Shown here one piece after another: positions 55,146 through 64,000 of a stretch of 64,000 bases of DNA. The stretch is from NCBI GenBank assembly GCA_015295835.1, contig DVEG01000020.1:124001-188000 (forward strand), read 5' to 3'. The notes under the pieces are model-generated. The model made no database searches. It was not told the DNA's origin and worked only from the letters and a program-made list of their open reading frames with translations. The first letter of the stretch is position 1. Each line of letters opens with the position of its first letter. The position numbers and the translations under genes were made by a program. Origin of the DNA: Oscillatoriaceae cyanobacterium M7585_C2015_266 (GTDB taxonomy: Bacteria; Cyanobacteriota; Cyanobacteriia; Cyanobacteriales; Oscillatoriaceae).

Positions 55146-57779
55146 ATGGCATTAATTTTAGGATCCCTTGCTAATGATACTCTATTCAGTAGCATTAACA
55201 ATGATACCATAATTGGTGGCTTAGGAGATGACAGCCTCATAGGCAGTCTTGGAAATGACATTTTTCTTGGCGAAGCAGGTAATGATACTTTAATCGGCGG
55301 TATAGGCAATGACACTTTAAGAGGCGGTTTAGAGAATGATAGCATACTAGGGGGAGCAGGGAGAGATATTTTATTTGGCGAGGCGGAAAATGATACACTA
55401 ATCAGTGGCGGAAATAATATTTTATTTGGCGGCGATGGAGATGACAGCTTAGTAGGAAATATTGGAAATGATATTTTATTTGCCGAAGCAGGGAATGATA
55501 CCTTAAGCGGCGGTAGTGGGAATGATATTTTAATCGGCAGTAGCGGCGACGATATTGTATTTGGCGGCGAGGGAGACGATACACTATTTGGGAATGCGGG
55601 AAATAATAGTTTAACAGGCGGTGGAGGAGCAGATGTATTTGCGATCGCTTTTTCCGTCGGCAATGGGGTAGATATAATTACAGACTTTCAAGTAGGTGTA
55701 GATAAAATTGGAGTACCTATAGACTTCAACATCAATAATCTTATCATTCAGCCAAGCTGGCGAACAAGTGATAGTAGATTCATTAGCATTGAACTTCGAC
55801 AAAACGGCGCTCCCAATATAAAAATAGCAGAGTTGGATTATGAGCAAACTCCACCTACATTATCAAATCCTGCAGATTTTTTAGTTACATTAAAGCCCGT
55901 CACCAGCGTATTAGAGTTTGCTGATGCTACTTTTATCACTAACGAAAATGAAACTGCAAATGTTGTATTAATACTGAGCCGCAGCGGCGATAGCAGCGAA
56001 GCTGTAAGTGCAACTATTAATTTAAGCCCAGGCACAGCGAATTTTACAAATGATTACAATGTTACGCAAATACCTGTAAATTTTGCACCAGGGGAAACAT
56101 CAAAAAGAGTCGAGATTCCGATTGTAGACGATACCTTAATAGAAAATACAGAAACAATAAACCTCAGTTTAGTCAATTCCACAGGCGGTGCGACTATTGC
56201 AGGGCAGAATACAGCTACGCTGATAATTTTAGACAATGATATTAGCTTAGAATTTAGCGCTGCCAACTTTAGTGTTAATGAAAATGGTACACCAATAGCT
56301 CCAGTAACTATAATCCGTCGAGGCGAGACAACCACAGCAGTTAGTGTTACAATTATTCTTAGTGACGGCACCGCAACGGCTGGGGCTGATTACAATAATA
56401 ATCCTATACAAGTTAATTTTGCTCCGGGGGAAATTTCTAAAACTGTGAACATCCCAATTGTGGATGATGCGCTCGCTGAAAATTCAGAAACAATAAATTT
56501 AGCTTTAGTTAATCCTACCAACGGTGCAACTATTGGCGCTGAAAATACAAGCACTTTAACTATACTCGAAAATGATGTTGCTGTGCGGTTTGGAGCCCCT
56601 ACATTTAGTGTTACAGAAGGAACACCAACAGCTAAAATAACAGTAATTCGTGTAGGCGCTTTAGATACAACAATCAAGGGCACAGTGACTCTAACAAATG
56701 GCACAGCAACAGCTGTAGCAGATTATGACAATACCCCCATAACGATTACTTTTGCTCCAGGAGAAACAACAAAAACATTTAAAGTACCGATTGTAAATGA
56801 TCAAATTGCTGAAACTGCCGAGACAATTAATTTAACAATAGGGAACCTCAGTGCAGGCGTGAAATTAAACACCCCAAGTGTCGCAGTTATCACGATTGAA
56901 GATAATGATACCACCCCGACACCGACACCAACACCAACGCCTACACCCACACCCATACCTGCGACATTAGAATTCAGCAATGCCAGTTTTCTCGTAAACG
57001 AAAACGGTGCTCCTTTGGCAGCAGTAACTATTAATCGTACTGGTGATATCAGCGGCGCTGTTAGCGCTTCCATTTTGCTTTCCGATGGGAGTGCGGTTGC
57101 TGGAAAAGATTATGATAATACACCAATAACAGTTAGCTTTGCTGCCGGGGAAACCACTAAAATTGTTAATTTACCGATTATTGATGACAATCTAGTTGAA
57201 GTTTCGGAAATATTGAATCTCACTCTTACGAATCCTACAGGTGGTGCGGTAATTGGCGCTCGCAATACTGCCTCCCTAACAATTACTAGAAGCGACATGT
57301 CTGCCTTATTGGATTTTGAAACAACAGGAAATTTAAATGCAGTTAGAAATACTTATAGCGATCGCGGCATTTCCTTTTCCAGCAATGCTTTAGGAATTAT
57401 TGACACTGATGCCCTAGATGCATTAGGAAGAAACGACGAATTTGGCGGCAACTTTAGTACCCTTCCTTCAGGAATCACCGCCCTCACATACAGAGAAGGT
57501 TCCTCAATTATTATGGATGTCAGCGGTGGATTTGACAGCAAACTATCATTTTTCTATGCCTCACCTTTTCGAGAACACACTGTTAAAATTTATGATGCTC
57601 CAGGAGCAAATGGTAATATTTTAGCATCTGTACCTTTAGGCAAAACCCCTGCTGGAGAATTTCCAGATGCCTACAGTCAGTTTGTTGAAATATCTATTCC
57701 ATTTTCAGGAATTGCCCGCTCTGTTAGCTTTGGCGATTTTGCCAATAAAATTGTCATTGACAATATCGAACTAGGTTAA
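55146..57779 (+). CDS. RTX/Calx-beta-domain secreted protein
   Basis: 877 residues without a signal peptide, as usual for type I secretion. Residues about 10-165 are tandem RTX calcium-binding nonapeptides (GGxGNDxL variants). Four Calx-beta domains begin near 254, 367, 480 and 606 (each -LEFSxAxFxVNENG... or a variant, ending DNDxT). A Thr-Pro repeat linker lies between domains 3 and 4 (about 588-603). The C-terminal domain from about 721 (LLDFETTGNLNAV) is a beta-sandwich-like module of unknown role. Probably a cell-surface or released adhesion/S-layer-like protein. No secretion genes nearby. Confidence 0.8.
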   Translation: MALILGSLANDTLFSSINNDTIIGGLGDDSLIGSLGNDIFLGEAGNDTLIGGIGNDTLRGGLENDSILGGAGRDILFGEAENDTLISGGNNILFGGDGDDSLVGNIGNDILFAEAGNDTLSGGSGNDILIGSSGDDIVFGGEGDDTLFGNAGNNSLTGGGGADVFAIAFSVGNGVDIITDFQVGVDKIGVPIDFNINNLIIQPSWRTSDSRFISIELRQNGAPNIKIAELDYEQTPPTLSNPADFLVTLKPVTSVLEFADATFITNENETANVVLILSRSGDSSEAVSATINLSPGTANFTNDYNVTQIPVNFAPGETSKRVEIPIVDDTLIENTETINLSLVNSTGGATIAGQNTATLIILDNDISLEFSAANFSVNENGTPIAPVTIIRRGETTTAVSVTIILSDGTATAGADYNNNPIQVNFAPGEISKTVNIPIVDDALAENSETINLALVNPTNGATIGAENTSTLTILENDVAVRFGAPTFSVTEGTPTAKITVIRVGALDTTIKGTVTLTNGTATAVADYDNTPITITFAPGETTKTFKVPIVNDQIAETAETINLTIGNLSAGVKLNTPSVAVITIEDNDTTPTPTPTPTPTPTPIPATLEFSNASFLVNENGAPLAAVTINRTGDISGAVSASILLSDGSAVAGKDYDNTPITVSFAAGETTKIVNLPIIDDNLVEVSEILNLTLTNPTGGAVIGARNTASLTITRSDMSALLDFETTGNLNAVRNTYSDRGISFSSNALGIIDTDALDALGRNDEFGGNFSTLPSGITALTYREGSSIIMDVSGGFDSKLSFFYASPFREHTVKIYDAPGANGNILASVPLGKTPAGEFPDAYSQFVEISIPFSGIARSVSFGDFANKIVIDNIELG

Positions 57780-57790
57780 ATGCCTTAAAA

Positions 57791-58153
57791 TTATCGCCTT
57801 ATCCCAGAGCGGGGAATAATAACATCAGTTGGATCGAATTTTGGTTGCTGAATGATTCCTCTCTGCTCTGGGGTGAGTGGTGATAAACTTTTATTTCCCC
57901 CGGAAAATTCTAAACCACTATTGTCGCCTCCTAGTAAATCGCTTACGCCATTGAGAGAATCTAATAAAAAAGTATTTGTAAACCCCTTTTGATAAAAACG
58001 TCTTCTTCTTTCTTCCTCAGAAAAATTAGGTCTCTGCCTTGGCTGTTGTATTGAAGAATTAGAATTAGTTGTTTGCGCCTTAACTGGGAAATTAAAATTA
58101 TAAAAAAACAGACAGCAGGAAGCAATTATTGATAACCATAAAATAGACGACAT
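57791..58153 (-). CDS. Small exported hypothetical protein
   Basis: 120 residues: a signal peptide (about 1-27, ending VKAQ), then a polar Asn/Gln/Arg-rich region with EEERRRRFYQKGF and a Gly-rich part. No domain recognised. Its ATG follows GAGGAG by eight bases. It is 18 bp downstream of the SLH porin stop and very probably co-transcribed with it, so a role linked to the outer membrane is inferred only from position. Confidence 0.6.
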   Translation of the reverse strand: MSSILWLSIIASCCLFFYNFNFPVKAQTTNSNSSIQQPRQRPNFSEEERRRRFYQKGFTNTFLLDSLNGVSDLLGGDNSGLEFSGGNKSLSPLTPEQRGIIQQPKFDPTDVIIPRSGIRR

Positions 58154-58171
58154 ATCAACTTTCTCCTCTTA

Positions 58172-59983
58172 CTAAAAGCGAAAGGTAGTGCGAATTGTTC
58201 CTATAATAATAGCATTATTGTCTGGATTATGTTCTGGTTTAGTAACAATAAAAAATCCAGGGCTAATTGATAAATTATCAGTTATACGGAACCGATAAAA
58301 TGTTTCCAAATGTAAAGATGTTGCTTCATCTTCCTGCACACCTTCTCCATTAACCAATTTAGGGGGTTGCCCAACTAAGAAAGCCAATAAATCTCCTTCT
58401 CGCCCAAAAGGATCGGATAAGCCTAGGGATAAAAGATAAGTAGTAGTAGTAGCTGAAGCATCTGAAGTAAGAGAATTGCTGAATACTAATCCTCCCCAAG
58501 TAGCAAAAGTTATTTTAGGAGTGATACGCCATTGCAAAGTGCCACTGATACCGTGAATCTGAGCGGGTTCATTTAATAATCCAGAAGTATCGGCATTAAA
58601 GCTACCAGTAAAAGTATCAAGTCTACCTTCACTGGAATAAGCATTAATATAAGCCAAACCAGTTAAAACATTGGCAGCAGGTTTTACTAAGAGTTGTACT
58701 CCTAGGGCACTGCGATCGCTTCCAAAAACACCGCCTCCTTTACTAGGAATATTACTATTACCAGTTCCGTAAGCAAATTGTAGACGTACTATATCAGATA
58801 CCAACCAGTCAAAGCCTACACCAGCATCAAGATTGCCAATTTTAAACAGAGGGCTAGCTTCAGCAAAACGAGAAATAGCACCTCTACCAGCATCGAAATA
58901 GGGAGAGTTAGCTGTGAGAATACTGCTTAGACTGAAGCCTACAGGGCGAAAAGTGAAAACAATGCGATCGCCGAAGGCAGCAAATCTATATTCTAATTTA
59001 TCTAATTGAATTTTATTTGCCAAACCCCCCTGATAAGAAAGCAGCGTCATATCAGTATTAAATCCTTCAAAACTACTAAAACCGCGCTCACTAAAATTCC
59101 CAGTAGACAGCTCAAGCCGCAGTCGATCTTTACCCGTAAAAGTAGAGACAAGCCCTAAACGCGTCAACTGATTAAACACGACATTATTTTCGCCTTTTCC
59201 CGGAGGATCCCCTCCTGCTGCCCCCGTCATTGCAAAGATAACTTCTCCCCCAAAAACTGTTGTTGTCTTTGTAAAAAACTGTTGCGCTTCTAGAGAGCTA
59301 ACCCGCGCTTCTATAAGATCAATACGCCCCCGAATAGTGTTCAATTCTGTTTGATATTCAGCTTGGAGTTTATCCAGAGTTGCTAAATCATCTTTAGTGA
59401 TATAATCTGCTGTTAACTGATTTGTAGCAATTAGTTCATTGATGCGGTTTAGACAGGCATTTAAACCAGCGGCAAATTCATATCTGCTGATAGCTCGATT
59501 ACCTCGATAGGTACTATCGGGATATCCAACAATACAGCCGTAGCGCTCGACGAGATTTTGCAGTGCAACAAATGCCCAGTCAGTCGGTTGCACATCGGAT
59601 AGTTGCGAGACAGAATTGACTCGCTCCATTGTTTCAGAAGTTATATTTTCTAGAGAATCTTCTTTGCCTAACTCAAAAGAAAAGCTACCCAACCCATCTA
59701 ACCCCTCCAAACTTTCCTCTCTATTGGGAAAGGGAGAAATAGGATTAATTTCTTCTGTGGATGTCGGATTATTTTTTTGCGAGCTTTCAAGGGTTTCTGG
59801 GAATATGTCTTTGCTTACAGGCGCGACTGGGATTTGTCCCTGAGAATTTTCAGGCGAGCGCTTTTCGAGGGCGAATGCTCTGAGTGCTTCTACTTTTGCA
59901 GATTCTTCTAATGTCTCTGCACTACTTGTTGGTGCTGTCACCACCAGCGCAGCCAGAGCGAGTAAAAAATATTTTAATCTCAC
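58172..59983 (-). CDS. SLH-domain porin (OprB/iron-uptake porin family)
   Basis: 603 residues: signal peptide (1-22), variable polar region, SLH domain (about 128-190, SQLSDVQPTDWAFVALQNLV and RAISRYEFAAGLNACL), a coiled coil (about 195-240; LQAEYQTELNTIRGRIDLIE), and a beta barrel from about 240 to the terminal Phe (RTTFRF). This is the cyanobacterial major outer-membrane porin plan: SLH binds peptidoglycan, the barrel lets small inorganic ions through. Part of a minus-strand series after the trypsin-like and COP23 genes (68 bp gap). Confidence 0.9.
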   Translation of the reverse strand: MRLKYFLLALAALVVTAPTSSAETLEESAKVEALRAFALEKRSPENSQGQIPVAPVSKDIFPETLESSQKNNPTSTEEINPISPFPNREESLEGLDGLGSFSFELGKEDSLENITSETMERVNSVSQLSDVQPTDWAFVALQNLVERYGCIVGYPDSTYRGNRAISRYEFAAGLNACLNRINELIATNQLTADYITKDDLATLDKLQAEYQTELNTIRGRIDLIEARVSSLEAQQFFTKTTTVFGGEVIFAMTGAAGGDPPGKGENNVVFNQLTRLGLVSTFTGKDRLRLELSTGNFSERGFSSFEGFNTDMTLLSYQGGLANKIQLDKLEYRFAAFGDRIVFTFRPVGFSLSSILTANSPYFDAGRGAISRFAEASPLFKIGNLDAGVGFDWLVSDIVRLQFAYGTGNSNIPSKGGGVFGSDRSALGVQLLVKPAANVLTGLAYINAYSSEGRLDTFTGSFNADTSGLLNEPAQIHGISGTLQWRITPKITFATWGGLVFSNSLTSDASATTTTYLLSLGLSDPFGREGDLLAFLVGQPPKLVNGEGVQEDEATSLHLETFYRFRITDNLSISPGFFIVTKPEHNPDNNAIIIGTIRTTFRF

Positions 59984-60051
59984 GATTGCTCCTCACACTA
60001 TATACCAAAAAAAATAGGTATATAATATCTTTGTATTTGTAACAATTATTT

Positions 60052-61047
60052 TCAGTCTTTGTTAGGGGCAGGACAAGGGTCTCCCAACAATAAACTACCA
60101 CAGCCGCCAGAAGGCCCATCTCTTAGCAGAGCGCGCTTATCAAAGGTGAATGCTTCGTATATATTTTCAATCACATCTGCCGTTTTTCTACTTTTCATTC
60201 CGGCTGCAATTAGCTGTTTTGGAACAGGCGGTGGAGCAAAGGTGAGTTGCAGTCGTGCTGCTTCGGCTTGTTTGATAAAGTGTATGGTTTGCATGCCGCA
60301 GCTATTGCTAGTGCTCAGGGTTGGATCTATACAGTAACTTTCTTTCTGGGCTCGCCCGCGCCCGTGAATGCCGATTAATTCCCCGGCAGCGTTGAATACG
60401 GGCCCTCCACTCATGCCTCGGCGGGTTTGATTATTGTAGAGTAAACTGTATCCACCATCGCTCCAGGGGGGATTGATAATTTCGTTGAGTTGACCAGCAG
60501 AAAGAATGCGTTCTCGGCGGGCGCTTTCATCTTCTGGGTTTGGCCAACCAGAGATGTAGACGCGATCGCCTTTTTTGAGCTGAGTAGAATTTCCCATGAT
60601 GGCGACGGGGTATTTGCGATCGCTTTCAAATTTGATGATTGCCATATCAAAGCCTTGGATCTTTTCTCCCAGTTCTCCTTCTTCGGCTCCGAATGGGTAA
60701 ATATTTTCTTGAGTTTTGACATCATCGACAAAATGTACTTCCCCGTCGCTAGTTCTCACTCCGTAAACTACTTCTCTTGTTCTGACTACGTGCAGTGCAG
60801 TGAGAACATAGTAAGTCCGATTTCGGCGAGAGACAATTACTCCCGATCCTGGATTCCATTCTTTGCGAGCTTCTATATCTCCTTTTTGCAATCCCTGAGC
60901 GATGACGACGGTGGTTTGGGAAGCTACAGCATCTATTTCTTTTTCACTGAGTATTGGCCCTTCTGCCATCAGAGGCAGAGCGATCGCCAATATTGTTGTT
61001 GCTATTCCTAAAAGCAAGGCAGATAATCTTCTGCCGTTGAAATTCAT
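60052..61047 (-). CDS. Exported trypsin-like serine protease
   Basis: 331 residues with a signal peptide (about 6-28). Chymotrypsin-fold triad visible: H86 in LTALHVV, D134 in FDMAIIKF and S213 in GMSGGPVF. No PDZ domain follows, unlike HtrA/Deg proteases; instead a C-terminal Pro/Cys-containing tail (PPPVPKQL ... GGCGSLLLGDPCPAP). Activity and substrate in the periplasm are unknown. It sits between COP23 (155 bp upstream) and the SLH porin on the same strand; this protease/COP23 pairing suggests a shared process. Confidence 0.88.
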   Translation of the reverse strand: MNFNGRRLSALLLGIATTILAIALPLMAEGPILSEKEIDAVASQTTVVIAQGLQKGDIEARKEWNPGSGVIVSRRNRTYYVLTALHVVRTREVVYGVRTSDGEVHFVDDVKTQENIYPFGAEEGELGEKIQGFDMAIIKFESDRKYPVAIMGNSTQLKKGDRVYISGWPNPEDESARRERILSAGQLNEIINPPWSDGGYSLLYNNQTRRGMSGGPVFNAAGELIGIHGRGRAQKESYCIDPTLSTSNSCGMQTIHFIKQAEAARLQLTFAPPPVPKQLIAAGMKSRKTADVIENIYEAFTFDKRALLRDGPSGGCGSLLLGDPCPAPNKD

Positions 61048-61202
61048 ATAATTGCTATTAGCTAATTGCTAATATAGACTTGCTTACGCCACTCAATAAT
61101 AAATAAACCTATAGAAAATTTTGTCTTCCCCTAGGTTAATTTTCAAAAAAGAAGAACACACTGGTAGATGCCACAAATCAACTTTTCCGCTTCTTTTTCT
61201 TT

Positions 61203-61748
61203 TCATTTAAAAAGCCCATCCACTAACTTTTCTAAATTCACATAGGGCTGTCCCCCAGACTCTTGCACCAAGGTACCGCTGACACTCCCCGCACTAACAT
61301 TACTCAAACTTTCTAAAATTTTGGTAGGATTTTGTCGATTTCTTTCGCTGAGCGTGAACAGCACATTATTCGTATTGCAGCCGCTTCTAGTATTATTAAC
61401 AGCGCATAATACCTGTTGGCCATTCACTGGCCCCACTGTCAGATATAAGCCTTTGAGAGTGCCATTATTTTGGCTGAGCAATTTATTCAGCCTGCCAGTA
61501 ACCTCACTACAGCGTCTTTCGGGTGTGTAACCAGCTTCGCTAAATTCTTCTGTTTTCCAGACAATTATTGGATCAGAAAGAACACCATTTTTCCTAACAG
61601 CAAGGGTAACATAGTATCCACTCTGCGTCAGACACTGAAAAGAGGCTGGAGGTTCAATAGATTGTGCCAAACTTTTTTCAACCGTTAAAATGGGTTGTAT
61701 AGCTACAACACCAGCAACGGCTAACTTTAATATATTGTTAATTTTCAT
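61203..61748 (-). CDS. COP23-domain protein (circadian oscillating protein family)
   Basis: 181 residues: a signal peptide (about 1-29, ending SLAQS), then the COP23 domain with CLTQSGYYVTLAVR, Cys residues at about 39, 80, 113 and 124, and a NVLFTLS strand. Named after a membrane-associated 23-kDa protein of Synechococcus RF-1 whose level follows the circadian clock; molecular role unknown. First gene of the probable COP23-protease-porin-small-protein unit. Confidence 0.8.
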   Translation of the reverse strand: MKINNILKLAVAGVVAIQPILTVEKSLAQSIEPPASFQCLTQSGYYVTLAVRKNGVLSDPIIVWKTEEFSEAGYTPERRCSEVTGRLNKLLSQNNGTLKGLYLTVGPVNGQQVLCAVNNTRSGCNTNNVLFTLSERNRQNPTKILESLSNVSAGSVSGTLVQESGGQPYVNLEKLVDGLFK

Positions 61749-62020
61749 TGTGTCAATTCTCCCTCGTGGATAAGTAGGATATGTTTAATCCGTGCCTAGG
61801 TAATAGTAATTTTGCGGTTGAGGGAATGATTTTTAGCGCACCGGAGTGTAGACAGTGCCTTGGGCGCCCTCTGAGAGTTTCACCTTTTTTAGGTTTTAGG
61901 CTTTTTTAACAAAAGCTCGACTTCTATCATCACCCTATTCCGCACGTAAGCAATGACGGCAAATAAGTGTAACAGGTTTCTCCGAGCTAAAAAAATTTTT
62001 TATAATTCACCTATAATATT

Positions 62021-62533
62021 ATGATACTTTCTGGGTTTGCCAACATCAATCTAGAGGGAGAGGCTTTGAGCTTACTGAAAGTATTTGTTTACGGAACCCT
62101 CAAACCCGGAGAGTGCAATTATCAGCGTTATTGTGGTGAAAGGGTTGTAGAGGCAATTCCAGCCCTGGCGCGTGGGCAGCTCTTCGCTTTGCCCCTAGGC
62201 TATCCGGCTATGATCCCAGGAGACATGCCTGTATGGGGATATTTACTTTCTTTTTCTGAGCCTTCTGTTTTGCAGGCTCTCGACGAGCTAGAGGATTATG
62301 ATCCCAAACGAGAAGCTCACTTGAATGAATACTATCGTTGTCAAATTGAGGTATTTCATCCGCCACTTTCAGAAACAGGGAGGATTTGGGCGGATTGCCA
62401 ATCCCTTGGGTTGGCGTGGGCTTATTTGATGACTCCTGAGCGAGTTCGCTGTTTGGGAGGAGTAGCGCTCCCTTCTGGATGGTGGGGAGCCGGCAAACCG
62501 CCGCGTCTGAATTTGTTTGGCTACTACGGATAA
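62021..62533 (+). CDS. Gamma-glutamylcyclotransferase-like (AIG2 fold) protein
   Basis: 170 residues. The GGCT motif VFVYGTLKPGE opens the fold; the catalytic-type Glu lies in ALDELEDYDP, and LPLGYPAMIPG is also typical. Family members release 5-oxoproline from gamma-glutamyl compounds; the specific substrate is unknown. The start could instead be TTG 62066, which has GAGGGAGAGG upstream and gives the shorter, more typical N-terminus MSLLKVFVYG; the ATG at 62021 lacks a ribosome-binding site. Confidence 0.8.
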   Translation: MILSGFANINLEGEALSLLKVFVYGTLKPGECNYQRYCGERVVEAIPALARGQLFALPLGYPAMIPGDMPVWGYLLSFSEPSVLQALDELEDYDPKREAHLNEYYRCQIEVFHPPLSETGRIWADCQSLGLAWAYLMTPERVRCLGGVALPSGWWGAGKPPRLNLFGYYG

Positions 62534-62555
62534 GAAAAGTTGTTACTGGAGCTTT

Positions 62556-63641
62556 TTACTCGATAAAAAGTGCCCGACTCATAATTATTCTCTCCTGAGA
62601 TGGCTGAACTGGTTTAGGAATTTCTACCACTGGGTTGTTGATGGCAATCATTAATTTTTCAGGGGTTGCCTTGGGTTGTGGGGTTGTGGCCATCTGCGGC
62701 GAGAAGGAGGGTTCAGAGGTGAGTAGGGAAGATATAGCTGCGAGCGCTAGTGCTGCGGCTGCGGCGACTCCTCCCAAAATTAGCCGTAGTTTTGGCTGGC
62801 GCTCAACGCGGGTTAAGACTTGCTCCACCGTTTTTTCTACTGATTGCTCTGTTGCTGGCACTGGCATGTTTTGCATTCCAGAGCGCAGGTTCAGCAGTCT
62901 TTTGTACAAACCCTGTACCACGGTATCATTTTGTAGCCATTCTTCTACTTGCTTGCGCTCAGCGGCGCCTACTTCTCCATCCAGGTAAGCGCTTAGCAAT
63001 TCAAAGCGATCGCGCTGTAGAGTTACGACATTTGTCATTTCTTGAGTTTTTTCCGCATCCAAACGAGCGAAGAATTGCTCTACCGTTGTTTCTACTGGTT
63101 GGCTGATGGGAACTGGCACTTCTTTGATTGCAGTTTGCAGGTTAAGCAGCCGTGCGTACTGGCGCTGTAGGTTAGTATCAGTTGCCAGCCATTGTTCTAC
63201 TTGTTGACGCTCTTTTGCACTTACTTCCCCGTCTATGTATGCGCTTAGCAATTCATAGCGTTCTGTTGAGGGTGCTGTCACCATCGCTTCCGCCGCTTCT
63301 GCATCCAGACGGGCGAAAACTTGTGCGATTGTTTCTTCGATAGATTGCTGGGGTGGTGGCACTGGTATATTTTCCCACTCCTGACTGAGATTCAATAGAC
63401 GGGCGTATAAGCGCTGTACCTCAGGATCGCTTTTGAGCCATTCTTCTACGAGAGCGCATTCTGCCGGGTTTGCTGCTCCATCGATATAGGCACTAATCAA
63501 TTCAAAGCGCTCGCCATTTATAGTTCTCACTGCAGTTTTATATTCTTTATATTCTGTTTGATTACCCATCTTTTTATTCAGCACATCCCTCTTATTGGGA
63601 TTGTCGGTTAGGTCGTCATAGGAGTGAAATTCAGACTTCAT
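62556..63641 (-). CDS. Anti-sigma-like protein with three copies of the N-terminal module
   Basis: 361 residues. Three tandem modules of about 80 residues, at about 43-124, 125-207 and 208-283, each run RFELLSAYIDGE ... EEWLxxD ... YARLLNL ... PVP ... VEQxFARLDAE. Then one membrane segment (about 287-307) and a short periplasmic tail. Each module resembles the N-terminal sigma-binding part of RseA/anti-sigma proteins; the zinc-ligand His/Cys set of ZAS factors is absent. A sigma-factor gene lies directly upstream on the same strand, so it very likely binds that sigma at the membrane. Three copies rather than one is unusual. Confidence 0.8.
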   Translation of the reverse strand: MKSEFHSYDDLTDNPNKRDVLNKKMGNQTEYKEYKTAVRTINGERFELISAYIDGAANPAECALVEEWLKSDPEVQRLYARLLNLSQEWENIPVPPPQQSIEETIAQVFARLDAEAAEAMVTAPSTERYELLSAYIDGEVSAKERQQVEQWLATDTNLQRQYARLLNLQTAIKEVPVPISQPVETTVEQFFARLDAEKTQEMTNVVTLQRDRFELLSAYLDGEVGAAERKQVEEWLQNDTVVQGLYKRLLNLRSGMQNMPVPATEQSVEKTVEQVLTRVERQPKLRLILGGVAAAAALALAAISSLLTSEPSFSPQMATTPQPKATPEKLMIAINNPVVEIPKPVQPSQERIIMSRALFIE

Positions 63642-63725
63642 GGCTACACCACCACCAACTTAAATTGTGTGAGGCACCAATATAAACTAAAAAAATTTTA
63701 TTTTAATTTAGTATTTTCCGGAAGT

Positions 63726-64000
63726 TTATCGGTCATCCAGATATTTTTGCAATTGAAATTGAAGGCGCTGACGGGCTCTTGCGATTCTCGATTTCACCGT
63801 TCCCAGAGAAACGCCTGTGATTTCGGCGATTTCTTCGTATGCCATGCCTTCGATTTCTCGCAACACGATGGTGGTGCGGAATACTTCTGGCAAATCTTTG
63901 ATCGCTTCTCGCAGGCGCTCGTAAAACTCTGCGGTTGTCAAGTTTTCTTCTGGTCCTGGCTCTTCTGAGGCAATCTCCCAGTCCATTTCCCCATCATCCA
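63726..64000 (-). CDS. ECF-type RNA polymerase sigma factor, partial (5' end outside window)
   Basis: Only the C-terminal about 91 residues are seen; the frame stays open to base 64000. The visible part is sigma region 4: LPEVFRTTIVLREIEGMAYEEIAEITGVSLGTVKSRIARARQRL in outline, with the helix-turn-helix IAEITGVSLGTVKSR, preceded by an acidic linker. It is of the ECF (SigG/RpoE-like) group. It ends 84 bp before the anti-sigma-like gene, the standard sigma/anti-sigma order. Confidence 0.9.
   Translation of the reverse strand, partial: DDGEMDWEIASEEPGPEENLTTAEFYERLREAIKDLPEVFRTTIVLREIEGMAYEEIAEITGVSLGTVKSRIARARQRLQFQLQKYLDDR

Noticed and set aside
55146-55640. Periodic repeats resembling a CRISPR or tandem array
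   Set aside because: The period comes from RTX nonapeptide codons (GGxGNDxL); units are diverged and continuous without spacers.
55100-55663. 187-codon minus-strand ORF antisense to the RTX repeats
   Set aside because: Its Pro/Ser-rich repetitive sequence is just the mirror of the Gly/Asp RTX codons.

Overview
The window is about 64 kb of chromosome from a cyanobacterium, most likely a filamentous non-heterocystous one (Oscillatoriales-like). Support: dense GCGATCGC (HIP1) palindromes, a psb27 lipoprotein gene, an AcsF-type chlorophyll cyclase, heme oxygenase, an SLH-domain porin, a CPP1-like protein, a COP23 protein, RTX/Calx-beta proteins and a group I intron in a tRNA gene. The genus is inferred; no rRNA or complete phylogenetic marker is present.

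Layout. 1-5.1 kb: a beta-barrel protein running in from the left edge, an LpxB-related glycosyltransferase, two small membrane proteins and an M23 peptidase behind a perfect consensus promoter. 5.1-11 kb: ftsH and a large PAS/GAF/GGDEF sensor (minus strand). 11-17.4 kb: a gene-free stretch, an MFS transporter, and two tandem acetolactate synthase large-subunit genes that both end in a zinc ribbon. 17.4-24.7 kb: Spy/CpxP-like protein, aldehyde dehydrogenase, ArsM-like methyltransferase, sulfite-oxidase-like protein, a frameshifted DUF4058 pseudogene and ubiD. 24.8-32.4 kb: a NYN nuclease with LOTUS-like domains, an SDR lacking its catalytic Ser, CPP1-like, pgeF, birA and a second M23 peptidase. 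32.4-37.8 kb: riboflavin synthase, a bifunctional-nuclease gene between two solo IS200/IS605-type ends, a Tat lipoprotein solute-binding protein and a CobT-like protein. 37.87-38.21 kb: tRNA-Asn(GUU) split by a 267-nt group I intron.

39.2-47.9 kb is the most coherent functional block. ho2-hemN and a divergent acsF paralogue form the low-oxygen tetrapyrrole set. Directly next to them lie an ArsR regulator with a cysteine pair, a type II sulfide:quinone oxidoreductase, an ETHE1-like persulfide dioxygenase and a SulP transporter. Together they suggest a micro-oxic/sulfidic adaptation island: haem, bilin and chlorophyll synthesis with little O2, plus oxidation of sulfide via persulfide to sulfite and movement of the anion. 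A perfect TTATAT-N4-ATATAA palindrome between the oxidoreductase and dioxygenase genes is a candidate operator.

48-64 kb: an alpha/beta hydrolase, psb27, a GHL10-type protein, leuS, an RTX/Calx-beta secreted protein, a probable minus-strand cell-envelope operon (COP23, trypsin-like protease, SLH porin, small secreted protein), a gamma-glutamylcyclotransferase-like protein, and an anti-sigma-like protein with three copies of its N-terminal module next to an ECF-type sigma factor cut by the right edge. Small dispersed palindromes (AACCCGGTTTTT...AAACCGGGTTT type) recur at five places, one of them in frame inside the GGDEF gene.
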